DNA of 64,000 nt from Candidozyma auris (Eukaryota > Ascomycota > Pichiomycetes > Serinales > Metschnikowiaceae). The notes beneath the pieces are model-generated. The model was given only the letters and a program-made list of their open reading frames with translations. It ran no database searches and was not told the origin of the DNA. Positions 21,240 to 31,405 of the stretch are shown here, piece after piece. The stretch spans positions 2,046,001 through 2,110,000 of the forward strand of contig NC_072813.1 of the NCBI RefSeq assembly GCF_003013715.1, in the 5' to 3' direction. The stretch's first letter is position 1; every line of letters starts with the position of its first letter. The position numbers and the translations under genes were made by a program.

Positions 21240-21720
21240 TTTGACTTGCTTTGTTACAATGAATTAACTCAAAGACGGATGATCTATATTCGATTTCGCC
21301 AAAAACATTTCCTATCATGACGGCATCATGGCAGTCAACTTGTATATTTAAAGGTATGAATACCGCGGGTAATCAATTTAATTTACAAGGCCCGAACGGT
21401 GATCTAAAATACTCCCTCTGGCCACGAATTCCATGACGTTCCTGAATGAAAAAGATACTTCGTTGTCTGATCAAAGAAATTGTCTGAGAGTGAAGAAGAG
21501 ACCACACTGAGAGCTAGGGCTGCGTCGTTTTCTGGAATACTGTATTTTACCAACTCTCCCTCATACTTATCCTTATCAATACCGCCAAAGATGATGGTGC
21601 CCTTACTGCCGGCCAGAGATCCCAAGTATAGAGAGTAGCTTACTTTCTCTGTAACTCCAGCCTTTGCAAAGCAAAGGTTTTTTTTTGGTTTGTATGTGAG
21701 AAGCTACGGTTGAGCGTGAC
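21240..21720 (-). pseudogene. Relic of a secreted aspartyl protease (SAP/yapsin type)
   Basis: On the minus strand the frame 21625-21404 reads SYSLYLGSLAGSKGTIIFGG then IDKDKYEGELVKYSIP. This is the mid-domain signature of pepsin-like secreted proteases (YSLYL, GTIIFGG.D..KY.G.L). It continues to YLFHSGTSWNSWPEGVF and then a stop. The second catalytic aspartate of the DSGT block is His here, so the site is destroyed. In another frame just downstream (21360-21241) a block with VDC and IEYRSSVFELI resembles the C-terminal region. The N-terminal half with the first active-site Asp is absent. I read it as a truncated, frameshifted remnant just 3' of RRP6. Confidence 0.7.
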
Positions 21721-21741
21721 AGAGAAGATAGATACCTTTGG

Positions 21742-23859
21742 TTAATGAAATGCCCTCGATCTACCCTTGAAAACTCGCCTTTTTTTAAAATCACGTCGAT
21801 TGTCGGTGTTTTCACGCTTTGATTGTAAGTTTGACGTTTCCCTTTTCTTGGTTCGCGTGGTTTGCATCTCCTTAATTGCCTTCTCATAGTCTAATGCTTC
21901 ATTGCCATTCTCCGACTTCGAATGATCTCTCATTACCTTCAGCAGCCCATGTAGCACTTCACCACGCAAGTTAGTATATCGGATGTCTGTTTCAGCCGGG
22001 TTGCGATCATCTTTCGTTTCTTGTTCAATTTTTGAATCATTCTCACCATGTTCAGATGGTGTTTCACTGCGTTTTTCTTGGAAGGTAATTTCCATAAAGG
22101 GTAAATGGAAACTTACACTACCTCTATGATAGATTTGTCTATCGAAGACTTTCTCTTTTTTTGCCACCTCCCTAGATAATAAGGACGATTCATGTAAAAG
22201 AAGATCGTGGCCTGGAGTTAATAAAACTGATTGAGCGGACATTCTTTGTGTAATAGAGTTCGACGTGCTTTGAGTGCGAGATGCCTCATCTTCGACAATA
22301 CTGTGTGAGTCTTGACTGAGAACCGATGTGGCCTTGAGTAGGGCAGATAATGAGTTTAAATCATTTCCATCAAGGTGGATCTCCTGCTGCAATAACTTCG
22401 GGTCCACACCTCCGACAGCAATTTTCAATAAAATACTGTTATTCATGATGTATCTTGTGGATTCATCCAATTCTCTTGCTTTTTGATCTCTCCAATCAAT
22501 AACCGACTTTAAGCGGTTTTTGAATTTTTCTGGTACATTGTAGTTCCTCATAATTGCTGTAGCCTCGTCAGAGAATTCACCACTTTCCCTACGAAATTTT
22601 GCGTACTCAAACTTTCGCAGCGCAACCTTCCTTGATAAGAAGAGAACCTCTTGTAGTTTCTGATTTCCTTCCTCTAGCAATGAATTTCTTAAATGGTCAA
22701 AGATGTAAAGCAAGTAATGTGTATCAGCTCGGGCATAGTGCTCCATCGCTTTCGGTAATGGTCTCACTCTCCAATCCGCTAATTGAAACTTCTTAGATGC
22801 CTTGAATCCGACAAACCTATCCAATAAGTATGCGAGAGAACGCTTGGGAAAGCCTAAAGCTGTAGACGCGTGGTACGTGTCAAATAAAGATACAATGTAA
22901 AGACCAAAATCTCTCTGAAGCCAAATTATGTCCATGAATGCACCATGGAATACTTTCACGATTTTTGGATTCGTGAATATTTCATTCAATATCTCTAAAT
23001 CAGCCCTCAAAGCTAAAACATCTAACAACCAATCTTGTGATCTACTAGATATTTGCATGAGGCATGTAATACCATAATAGGATCTCAAATCATGATGCTC
23101 CAAGTCGACCGCTATCTCTTGTGAAGACCTAAGAGCGTCCACCATTTTTCTCAACCCGGTCGTCGTGTTTACACTGATAGCTGGACGCGAGTCCCAGTCA
23201 ACGGGTTGAATTGGAGTGCGACTAATAAAAATACTTTCCGGGTATGGCTGCTTCATTATTTCGTATTCGTAGGGTTGAGAGTACAGTCCCAAGTGATCGG
23301 GGGTCACCAGGGAGGCGAACGGCTGGAGAAAGTGGGGTTTTCTCGTTAGCTTTGGAACGAATGGATGGTCATCCGAATTGTCAATTTTATCAGTAAAACT
23401 CTCTTGTGGTTTTTTGAACTCCAAATGGTTACGAGGTGCCGACGAGCAGGTCGCTACCTTCAGAACATGTCTTTCTGCAGCAATATCGATGTTTTCAAGA
23501 ATGGAGTCCAAGAAGTTCTCAATTTTCTCCCACAGAAAGGATGTATGATAGGTTCCTGTGCCGTTCTTTTTGTCGAACTCCCTGTGAGTTAAACGCTCTA
23601 TCAAGTCTAGGAGCATCTCGGCTGATTTTGATGTTACAACATCAATGTGGGAGTCCATGGTTTTGAAGAAGCCGATGTCTTGAGAAGACGCTGCTATTGA
23701 GTATCGGACAGAGTCCATTACCTTAGGTATAATCAATTTTAGCTCGTCGGTCTCTTTCATACTTGATATGGATTGGAATAAAGTCGCAATTCTGATTACT
23801 CGCGAAGAATCAGCATAAAATCGCAAAATACCGCGAAAGTGATGCTCATCGCGAAACAT
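21742..23859 (-). CDS. RRP6: Nuclear exosome 3'-5' exoribonuclease, Rrp6/EXOSC10
   Basis: The DEDD-type nuclease of the nuclear exosome, trimming rRNA, snoRNA and aberrant transcripts. An N-terminal PMC2NT-type region is followed by the exonuclease domain with DLEHHDLRSYYG, FHGAFMDIIWLQRDFGLY, FDTYHAS, LADWRVRPL and YARADTHYLLYI (DEDD-Y residues visible). An HRDC domain and a basic tail (KKRRVFKGRSR) complete it. The first ATG (23859) leaves only 18 bases to the REI1 ATG. A second ATG at 23760 (MKETDELKLIIPKV) fits the N-terminus of S. cerevisiae Rrp6 better and may be the true start. Length 705 or 672 versus 733 in yeast. Confidence 0.95.
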   Translation of the reverse strand: MFRDEHHFRGILRFYADSSRVIRIATLFQSISSMKETDELKLIIPKVMDSVRYSIAASSQDIGFFKTMDSHIDVVTSKSAEMLLDLIERLTHREFDKKNGTGTYHTSFLWEKIENFLDSILENIDIAAERHVLKVATCSSAPRNHLEFKKPQESFTDKIDNSDDHPFVPKLTRKPHFLQPFASLVTPDHLGLYSQPYEYEIMKQPYPESIFISRTPIQPVDWDSRPAISVNTTTGLRKMVDALRSSQEIAVDLEHHDLRSYYGITCLMQISSRSQDWLLDVLALRADLEILNEIFTNPKIVKVFHGAFMDIIWLQRDFGLYIVSLFDTYHASTALGFPKRSLAYLLDRFVGFKASKKFQLADWRVRPLPKAMEHYARADTHYLLYIFDHLRNSLLEEGNQKLQEVLFLSRKVALRKFEYAKFRRESGEFSDEATAIMRNYNVPEKFKNRLKSVIDWRDQKARELDESTRYIMNNSILLKIAVGGVDPKLLQQEIHLDGNDLNSLSALLKATSVLSQDSHSIVEDEASRTQSTSNSITQRMSAQSVLLTPGHDLLLHESSLLSREVAKKEKVFDRQIYHRGSVSFHLPFMEITFQEKRSETPSEHGENDSKIEQETKDDRNPAETDIRYTNLRGEVLHGLLKVMRDHSKSENGNEALDYEKAIKEMQTTRTKKRETSNLQSKRENTDNRRDFKKRRVFKGRSRAFH

Positions 23860-23877
23860 ACAACCTAGAACTCAACT

Positions 23878-24930
23878 ATGTCATTTACGTGTTTGAGCTG
23901 TGGCCTTTCTTTTGAAAATGCCTTGCTTCAAAGAAGTCATATGAAGACAGACTGGCATAGGTATAATCTTAAGAGAAGGGTTACGCAGTTACCACCCGTT
24001 GATGAAGCCACTTTTCAAAAGAAGGTTGATAACGACAACAGAGATGTAGGTGCAAGCAAATGCATCCGCAGCAAAACAAAATGCCCAAAAGATTTGAATG
24101 GAAAGCGCCATATGATTGGTAGTAAACTGGCAGATATACCTTGTGTTCTGCCTCATATATCAGCTGAGGAGGCAATGAATCAGGCGTTAGAAAATAAAAT
24201 TAAGCAAAGAATTGAGATCAGTCCAACAACTTGCCTTTTTTGCCAAAGTAAACACCTGGTCCATTTCTCGAGCATCGAAGAAAACGTGGAACACATGTCA
24301 AAAGTACACGGTCTATTTATCCCAGAGAAGAAATACCTTGTGGATATCAAGGGACTCCTTGTGTATCTTGGCGAGAAGTTGGGTTTAGGAAATGTTTGCT
24401 TATGTTGCACGTATCAGGGCAAGGACCTTGAGTCAGTTAGAGAGCACATGCGAAGCAAGAGACATATGCGGATCCCATATGAGACTGAAGATGAGAAATT
24501 AGAGATTTCAGACTTTTATGACTTCTCCTCTTCATACGATACACCAACCAGAGAGACCTGTTCAGAAGATGAGGAAGCTTGGGAGGACGTCTCAAGTGAT
24601 GAAGAAGCATCTCTCAGCGATTCTGAGTCACATAGTGAAGGAGCTATCATTGACCTTGGTGACGAGCTTTTGCTACCCTCCGGATTGTCCGTAGGACATA
24701 GAATTGCTAAAAAGTCAAAAAAACCATCAAAGGATGTGATATTAACCGAGGGTCAAGGTACAGTAGTAGCCGCCGAGAGCCGACAATTCATGGGAAACAT
24801 TGGGCCTGCCCAGTCAAAGGCTCAATTAGCGATTTGGAAATCAGAACAGAAAATGCAAAATCGAAAGAATAGACGCGAGGCCAAATACGTCAACAACCAG
24901 CCTCATTTCAGAGATCAACTTCTTCAGTAA
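23878..24930 (+). CDS. REI1: Cytoplasmic pre-60S zinc-finger factor
   Basis: Acts late in cytoplasmic 60S maturation, releasing Arx1-Alb1, and probes the exit tunnel. The 350-residue protein begins with a C2H2 finger (FTCLSCGLSFENALLQRSHM) followed by KTDWHRYNLKRRVTQLPPV. A central pair of fingers (CLFCQSKH...HMSKVHGLFIPEKKYL; GNVCLCCTYQGK) comes next, then LEISDFYDFSSSY, an acidic segment, and the tail LTEGQGTVVAAESR...KYVNNQPHFRDQLLQ that is nearly identical to yeast Rei1. Reh1 is the paralogue in S. cerevisiae; this copy fits Rei1. Divergent from RRP6. Confidence 0.95.
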   Translation: MSFTCLSCGLSFENALLQRSHMKTDWHRYNLKRRVTQLPPVDEATFQKKVDNDNRDVGASKCIRSKTKCPKDLNGKRHMIGSKLADIPCVLPHISAEEAMNQALENKIKQRIEISPTTCLFCQSKHLVHFSSIEENVEHMSKVHGLFIPEKKYLVDIKGLLVYLGEKLGLGNVCLCCTYQGKDLESVREHMRSKRHMRIPYETEDEKLEISDFYDFSSSYDTPTRETCSEDEEAWEDVSSDEEASLSDSESHSEGAIIDLGDELLLPSGLSVGHRIAKKSKKPSKDVILTEGQGTVVAAESRQFMGNIGPAQSKAQLAIWKSEQKMQNRKNRREAKYVNNQPHFRDQLLQ

Positions 24931-24996
24931 GCTTCTACGCACTGGAGAATTTTGTTGGTATTTATCTATGCCGAGGAAACAAGCGAGGGACTCTAA

Positions 24997-27492
24997 CTAT
25001 TTTAGGAAGCAATCAAGTTGACATAGAAGTTTATCAAACCCTATCTCAACGAAAATGAACCATGCGGCAAAATATAGTACCTTAGGGCAAAAGACAGACC
25101 AAATAAATAAATGGAATCTCTGAATGATACATGACAATATCAAACTGGCGAGTGATGTGAGGTACAAAGATAGAGTAATCAAATTTTTTTGATCAAGGTG
25201 GATTCTCCAGCTTTGCGAGCTTGACAACCTTTGGGAAATTCGGAACCAAGCAAGATTCCAATGCAAACATGGTGCAAAATTTGATATGAATGTAAGTATA
25301 CTCACAATTGGTAAATTGTAAGTCGCAAGACCGTTGTAGGCGTTGGAAAGGTCTATTGTCGCTATCAGATTAGAATTTCCAATAGCAAAAAAAGATATGT
25401 GCTGAATGCTGAGAACTAAAACAGTGAGTACCAAACTTGATTTTGCAGAACCATCAAAAATTTTGATGAGGCTGTACTCGATTATTCCGAAAACCGTATA
25501 GATAGGAATGATTTCAAGTCTTGATTGATGCAAAAATAAAAAGATAGTAAGCAAACTGATATCCGTCTTCTTCCCACGTGTATGCCCTGTGAGCCTCATA
25601 AGAATTGCGACGGTTATTGCACCATAGAAAACTCGAGATAATATGACTGCTCGCTCTTGTATAACGTATAATTCGTCAGACGAGTTGGCAATTTGGCTGC
25701 TCAAAATGATCAACCAAGCAGGTAAGTTCGCCCCATCGATACGGCTTTTCAAAACTTTGAAAAGAGTTGAGCAGATACCGCTCAAAAAGACTACCACAGA
25801 CAACACTGAGGAATTCCGTTTGTCATTAAAAGAGTGTCGCGAGCACAAAGTGAGCAAACCAATATACGTTATAATGACAAGTACCCACAAAAAATTTGGC
25901 GACTCCAAAAAGACTGCGGACAAGGTTTTTGTTGTTCGAAGCTTCTGACCTAACGAGCTCCATGATCTTACAATCCTTATAGAAGCAAAATACACGAAGC
26001 TCGCATAGATGTTAGACCCCTCATTCATAATAAATAGGGCCGCAGCACTGATATTTATAAACCACCAATACTGATGCTCTTCTTCTATGAAGGAGGATCC
26101 ATGGAATATAATTGCATACAGCATTACAAGGAGCCCTATCAAAATCACCTCGTACACTTTGTTTTGCTTCTTCGCATAGAAATGCGCTATGGTGTGAACG
26201 AGGATAATGGCACTAGAAAGTGAAACAAGGCAGAGCCCCAAAATCATAAGCGGCACCGAGTAATTGGTGGAATTTTTTGACAATAGTCTTTTTAGCTCTT
26301 GGAGAACTGATTGATATTCTCTCAATGAATTTTTGTCTAGGTTTCGCAAATTCAGAAGCAAAGCCTGAAGTTCACTAGTTTCCTTTATCAGTTGTGCGTG
26401 AAGAAGCCGATATAACTGCTCGCAATTTTCGAGAAGAACCTTTTTCTTCAACACATCCGAAGACCAAAGGTCCAAGATTTGAGGCATAATGACACCGACG
26501 CTGTTCTTTGGGATCGGAAAGTTGAGTAAGGCCGCCAATGTTGGTACAAGATCTATCTGATCAACTTTTGAATAATATTCATACCCATCATTCGTCAAAG
26601 GACATTTGAGACCTCTATTACTTGAGCATGATCTAAACTTGTTGGATATGAGCGCAAGACCTGGGCTGGTTTCACCTTCAGAGGATCCTCCATGATTTCC
26701 AACTTCATTCATCCCGTGATCGCCCATCATTATCACTAAAGTATCATTTGCACCCTTTTGGTATAATTTTTCCAAAACATCATCCATCTCCTTTTGTTTT
26801 TCGACCATGTGTACTGATTCTGGACCTCCAGAATGACCTATATGATCCACTCCAAGATAATGCAAAATCAAAGCATCAAAGTTCTGCGATAATTGCAGTT
26901 CAAGATGCCTGGACACATTTTTGTCGACTTCGATGAAATCATTTACAAAAAACAGACTGGTGCCTTCACACTCGTGAAAAAATTGCTCTTTGTCAAACAA
27001 TTTTAGCCACGTATCATCACCGAAGAAGTTTATCCTTCTTGAGGAGTTTTGTCTGAGAAATTGACTTAACCAAGTATCCACATGCCTAAGACTCTGCGAC
27101 AGATCATTATCATCGGCGATATTTAGTATCGCATCCACAAAGCTGGGTATTATGCCAGTTGTTATTCCTTTCAATCGCGGCAAAGTTACAGTTGGGGGAT
27201 TCGAATACGCCGTGAATGGAATGGCATCACCATCACGCACCAAGGATTGAAGGAACGCCATCAGGGATTTCTCGGAGAACATGAAGTCGGACCTCAAAGC
27301 GTCCACCACCACCAAAATCAACTTTCGAAAGTGAGGTGACCCGGAATCGTTCACGAATGGGCTGACCCCATCGGCAAAATCACCATGACCTTGAAGTATA
27401 ACTTTTGACGGGAAAAAACCTTTGCAGAAAAAAGTGAGCCCAACGATCCCTAGGAATGCTGTCAAGACCAACGGTAAACAACTTCTTTTCAT
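24997..27492 (-). CDS. LAS21: GPI ethanolamine phosphate transferase 2
   Basis: Adds ethanolamine phosphate to the second mannose of the GPI anchor in the ER (Gpi7/Las21). The 831-residue protein starts with a signal-anchor (about 8-25). The luminal alkaline-phosphatase-fold domain has metal and nucleophile motifs: VDALRSDF with Asp64, NPPTVTLPRLKGITTG (Thr nucleophile near 101-103), HYLGVDHIGH and GDHGMNEVGNHGGSSEGETS. The C-terminal half has about ten membrane segments. Size and order match the yeast enzyme (830). Start at the first ATG. Confidence 0.95.
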   Translation of the reverse strand: MKRSCLPLVLTAFLGIVGLTFFCKGFFPSKVILQGHGDFADGVSPFVNDSGSPHFRKLILVVVDALRSDFMFSEKSLMAFLQSLVRDGDAIPFTAYSNPPTVTLPRLKGITTGIIPSFVDAILNIADDNDLSQSLRHVDTWLSQFLRQNSSRRINFFGDDTWLKLFDKEQFFHECEGTSLFFVNDFIEVDKNVSRHLELQLSQNFDALILHYLGVDHIGHSGGPESVHMVEKQKEMDDVLEKLYQKGANDTLVIMMGDHGMNEVGNHGGSSEGETSPGLALISNKFRSCSSNRGLKCPLTNDGYEYYSKVDQIDLVPTLAALLNFPIPKNSVGVIMPQILDLWSSDVLKKKVLLENCEQLYRLLHAQLIKETSELQALLLNLRNLDKNSLREYQSVLQELKRLLSKNSTNYSVPLMILGLCLVSLSSAIILVHTIAHFYAKKQNKVYEVILIGLLVMLYAIIFHGSSFIEEEHQYWWFINISAAALFIMNEGSNIYASFVYFASIRIVRSWSSLGQKLRTTKTLSAVFLESPNFLWVLVIITYIGLLTLCSRHSFNDKRNSSVLSVVVFLSGICSTLFKVLKSRIDGANLPAWLIILSSQIANSSDELYVIQERAVILSRVFYGAITVAILMRLTGHTRGKKTDISLLTIFLFLHQSRLEIIPIYTVFGIIEYSLIKIFDGSAKSSLVLTVLVLSIQHISFFAIGNSNLIATIDLSNAYNGLATYNLPIVSILTFISNFAPCLHWNLAWFRISQRLSSSQSWRIHLDQKNLITLSLYLTSLASLILSCIIQRFHLFIWSVFCPKVLYFAAWFIFVEIGFDKLLCQLDCFLK

Positions 27493-29941
27493 AATGTTGC
27501 GGAGTCACCTTGACGCGCCATACAAGAGCTCTTTGACACGGGCTGTATGCAGTACAATTAAAGCTCCGAAGAGGCCAACTCCGTGGATGATGAGAAGCAG
27601 CGATATATTTTCACCGGCGACAATACAGGATTCGTTTTGGAGAAGAAGCTTCTAAGCAATCGTAACCACGGTAACAGGAGCCAAAGTTTTGGTCACTTAG
27701 CAGCCTATCAAACATAGGTGAGAAGCTCGTGTAGCATCGTTGCAGTGACCTGCCCAAAGCCACTTCTTATGCTCTAAAGTCATGGCTTGGACCTGTTTGA
27801 AGTGAAAATTAGTTATCTGATGCAGATAGTTCCCTCAGTGAATGCAAAGTCGTTCACATTTGAGAGGTGCTATAGGCTTGCATACTAGATACTCCGCCCG
27901 TTTGCCGCTTTACACCCGTACACCTTACTCACAAATGATTCGTCCCTACGATCCCCCAAAAAAATAATTAATGAAAAAAAGTGTACAAGTGTCTACAAAA
28001 ATCGAATATCATAAATTTTCGATTCAGGTTCACTCGCTTGTATGTTTTCTTATGACATCTACTAGTAGAAGTAAAGCGCAATAAGCACGTTCGTCACACA
28101 TAAGACTCTGTAGTTCGAACACTCCATGTTGATTTCACTCTCCCTCAATAAAGATGAACCAAGTTTTCATTGTTTTTCTATATTCACTGGAGCATAGAAA
28201 TTTGGAAATAATTATCTAAGCCACTTAGTCGAGATTGTCAAGAAAACCCTTAGTGGCCACCTTCCTTAAAAGCGGAATTCGTCTGGGCATATGCTTATTC
28301 AAACAATATAATATGACAAACCAATCTTTAGTTGTTCCATGCCTTACATAAACGTGCTTAACAAAAAAAAATTAAGTGATTATGGTGTACACTTTTTTCA
28401 AAAAAAAAAGTTAAAAAAAGAAAATCGACCTCAATCACTGAAAATAATATATAACTTGCAATTAAATGGTCTTAATATTCCTTTAAAGAAAATTTACAAT
28501 AACCTGGAATCATTGGCATTGGGACATATTGAAAAGGCAATGCACTTCGGTCACCCAAGAAGAGAAGTAAAGAGAAAAAAGCATCCGATACAGTACATCG
28601 TTGATTATATTGTGTATGACATGTTAATACTGGGTAAATCAATAGGATGTCATATGTAGTCAGTATTGAACGTTGTGAATCTGATCTTTTTTATTGAACG
28701 CCACTGATCAACCGTTTTTCTTATTCGCTTTTGAGAGCTTAGCTGCACTTAGAATGTTTTCTTGAAGTGTTCCTTATTATTGATGAAATATTGGTATTCG
28801 CAGCTCTTCTGTCAATTGCAAGATAAACTTATAATAAAGTGTTTTATGTAAGTACAAAAGTAAAAATCAAATAGTCCGATACCTAATGAGTTCAACGATC
28901 TTTTTTAAAGTTGGAAGGTAGGATAACGTACAACAATTTTTCAGGACAAGATCATTTGTACCTGTCCTAAGACTTCTTATTCACTTTTTTACTCCAGAAC
29001 GACTCCGATCACCCGCGATGTAGTTTTCAATTATTTGATTATTTCGTCCCCGAAAGAAGTTGATTTAGTGATCAAAATCATCCATACGATCATCAATCAG
29101 AAATCCTGATGATTCAGGACAACCATTGTTAAGTTGATTGGTGTTGTCTGCATCAAAACGGAATGGCAATTTGTTCCCTAATTTGCTGTTGTTGATCATT
29201 TTCTATTTTATTTGGCTCATTTGCACCTCTTCGATTTCCTCTTTATGTATGCATTACTGATTCTATAATTATCTTGTTTCTTAATTAATTGAATTCATGT
29301 TGAAGATCTCCGGATCCGCTCATTGCTTGGTTTTATTCTTTACTCTGGAGAATTTAGCAAGAAATTTCTTTCTTTTCTCATACGATCGAAGAGGAGGCTT
29401 GAAAAGTGGTATGGTGTGTTATTGAAGAGTTCCTTCTCGATTGGTTACATATTTCAGACCTCAAGAAAGATTTGAGCAGGTTTATGTCGCAGTACTCTAG
29501 AGTAGAGCATACCCTCATAAAAGAGAAGAATAAATGAAATGATAAGGTAGCATCTATGTTTACCTTACTTAAAATCGTACTTGCTTTTTGTGTGAGTGAT
29601 GCCGACTTGACATTATTTGGGAGTCTTTATCTACAGATGGAAATGCAATGAGCTAGACATGTCAGCTATCGTCAATTTGCTTTTCATCCAAATGAAGAAA
29701 AAAGAAAAAAAAAAAAGAAAAAATAGGAAGAGTCACGATGTGCTACATCAACGTTAGAATTCGTCTCTTAGTTTTTTCTTTACTTTCTTTTTACCTACGT
29801 TGCAAATGAACTCGGACTAATTTTACATGATTATATTTGTAAAAGCCTAGTAAGTTTATCGGCAACACTCTGAAGACAGTCATATCTTTGAAACAATAAG
29901 CAAAATGCTTAAGTTTCTGTTGCACATGGTCACTCTAGTAG
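27493..29941. other. 2.4-kb AT-rich, gene-poor interval
   Basis: This lies between the LAS21 start and the SRM1 stop. The centre (about 28320-28500) is extremely AT-rich (one 60-base line has about 17% G+C by hand count). There is also a purine run of A with interspersed G near 29695-29725. The only ATG-started frame over 100 codons is 28339-28659. No RNA gene or transposon end is evident. Size, low G+C and lack of genes would suit a small regional centromere or an old insertion, but sequence alone does not decide. Confidence 0.5.
28339..28659 (+). CDS. Possible small ORF, Lys/Ile/Asn-rich, unknown
   Basis: A true ATG opens a 106-codon frame in the most AT-rich part of the window. The product is lysine-, isoleucine- and asparagine-rich (KKKLKKENRPQSLKIIYNLQ is typical) with a more balanced second half (ALGHIEKAMHFGHPRREVKR). 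I recognise no domain. Its composition is unlike every neighbouring gene. It could be a chance frame in AT-rich DNA, or a fragment of an AT-rich element such as a linear killer-type plasmid. I have no homology to support that. Confidence 0.2.
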   Translation: MPYINVLNKKKLSDYGVHFFQKKKLKKENRPQSLKIIYNLQLNGLNIPLKKIYNNLESLALGHIEKAMHFGHPRREVKRKKHPIQYIVDYIVYDMLILGKSIGCHM

Positions 29942-31405
29942 CTATGTTGAGCTCGAGGGCGGAATTCTGTCCTCGTTGCTAGAAGGTATCCCACCACTTA
30001 CTGAAAATTGACCCCCGCCACTTATCATTTCTATTTTCATGTCTTTCGTTGCAGTGTTATAGATTTTTGTTGGTAGTTCGACATCACCATCAAGAGGACC
30101 TAATCCCGGTGCATACGTGTCTCCAAATCCCCAAGCATATACCACTCCTTCCTCGGTGACTGCAAAAGAATGATGCGAGCCTGTTCCAATTGCCTTGACC
30201 TTGGTGTCAGTAGATTCACCAATTTGGATTTGAGTCGGAAAAGGCACTGATCTAGCTCGTCCATGAGCATCTCGATAAGTGTACAGTGGTAGCTTTTGTG
30301 ATGGGATCCCGAGTTCTTGCATGTCTAAACGGCCCCAAGTGAATACGGTACCAGTATTCATCAACGCTACTGAATGATGTTCACCACCAGCTATTGATAC
30401 GACGCCCTTACCTGAAATGCCGCTCACCTTAGTAGGCTTCGTAACGAGTGATCCATCTTCAAGTTCATTTTCACCGTAAATACCACACTGTCCATATTGA
30501 TTAAGCCCCCAAGCAAAAACTTCATCATTTAGATTAACGGCAAAACAGTGATAGTCACCACATGCTATGTATTTGATGTCATAGAGACCGAATTGTTGAG
30601 GAGATAGAGCAGTCAATTTATGTCTTTCTAAAACTCTTCTTCCAAGCTGGAACTGCTGGCCGTTGCCCCAAGCATAGACGATTCCCTTGGTGTCTAATGC
30701 CAAGACGTGATCTTTACCTCCAGCTAGCTGCACTATATTTTTGAGAGAGGACATGCGACACGGTGTTTCCTGTACTTGAGTGTTGCTGTCAAAACCGAGA
30801 AGACCCTCGTTACCTCTAAAAGTTCCCCATGTGTAAACGTCACCATTCTCGTAAAGAACCCCACTCAAGTTATCAGTTGCAAGTAGCTGTACTACCTTTA
30901 GGCCATTCTGAGGTAAATCCTCAACCAATCCTGGGGTGGACTCCGCTTCATTTAAGTCACCGTCTTCATCATCTGAGTCAGAGTCAACAGATTTGAGCTT
31001 CTCTTTCACTTTGGTAGTGTCGCGTCCAAGTACTTTGCAATCATTATTGCCCCACGACCATACCCGATTCATCGAGTCTAACGCCAATACATGCATTCCG
31101 CCAACTGCAAAGTCAACTATACCGACATCTTTGCCCAATTTCGCCGGAGAAAGATAGGGATTTGCTCTTGGGCGCTTTACTTCTTTAGTCAGCGCGTCAG
31201 GACCAAGGCCTAACTCGCACATTGATCCTGATCCCCACACAAATATCAGCATTTTCATACATTTTTGATTCGGGCGCTCATTCAAGTCTGGTAAGCTATG
31301 GTAAGAGCTTAGTATTCGTGACGAAGTGGAGCGTCTAGCCTTCTTCACCAGTGAATTGAGTACATCTTCCTTTTTCCTTTTGGTGTTAGTTGTAAGCGAG
31401 ACCAT
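29942..31405 (-). CDS. SRM1: RCC1-type guanine nucleotide exchange factor for Ran (Gsp1)
   Basis: The chromatin-bound GEF that makes Gsp1-GTP in the nucleus and so sets the direction of nuclear transport. The 487-residue protein is a seven-bladed RCC1 propeller after a basic head. Blade motifs are clear: FVWGSGSMCELGLGP, VGGMHVLALDSMNRVWSWG, VYTWGTFRGNEGLLGF, GKDHVLALDTKGIVYAWGNG, CGDYHCFAVN, GGEHHSVALM and GSHHSFAVTEEGVVYAWGFG. An acidic insertion (DSDSDDEDGDLNEAEST) sits at the same place in yeast Srm1/Prp20. First ATG at 31405; a TTG four codons earlier is ignored. Confidence 0.97.
   Translation of the reverse strand: MVSLTTNTKRKKEDVLNSLVKKARRSTSSRILSSYHSLPDLNERPNQKCMKMLIFVWGSGSMCELGLGPDALTKEVKRPRANPYLSPAKLGKDVGIVDFAVGGMHVLALDSMNRVWSWGNNDCKVLGRDTTKVKEKLKSVDSDSDDEDGDLNEAESTPGLVEDLPQNGLKVVQLLATDNLSGVLYENGDVYTWGTFRGNEGLLGFDSNTQVQETPCRMSSLKNIVQLAGGKDHVLALDTKGIVYAWGNGQQFQLGRRVLERHKLTALSPQQFGLYDIKYIACGDYHCFAVNLNDEVFAWGLNQYGQCGIYGENELEDGSLVTKPTKVSGISGKGVVSIAGGEHHSVALMNTGTVFTWGRLDMQELGIPSQKLPLYTYRDAHGRARSVPFPTQIQIGESTDTKVKAIGTGSHHSFAVTEEGVVYAWGFGDTYAPGLGPLDGDVELPTKIYNTATKDMKIEMISGGGQFSVSGGIPSSNEDRIPPSSST

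Noticed and set aside
28105..28125. TTCGAAC-containing segment resembling a tRNA B box
   Set aside because: It does not fit GTTCRANYC fully, and no A box or acceptor-stem pairing is present around it.
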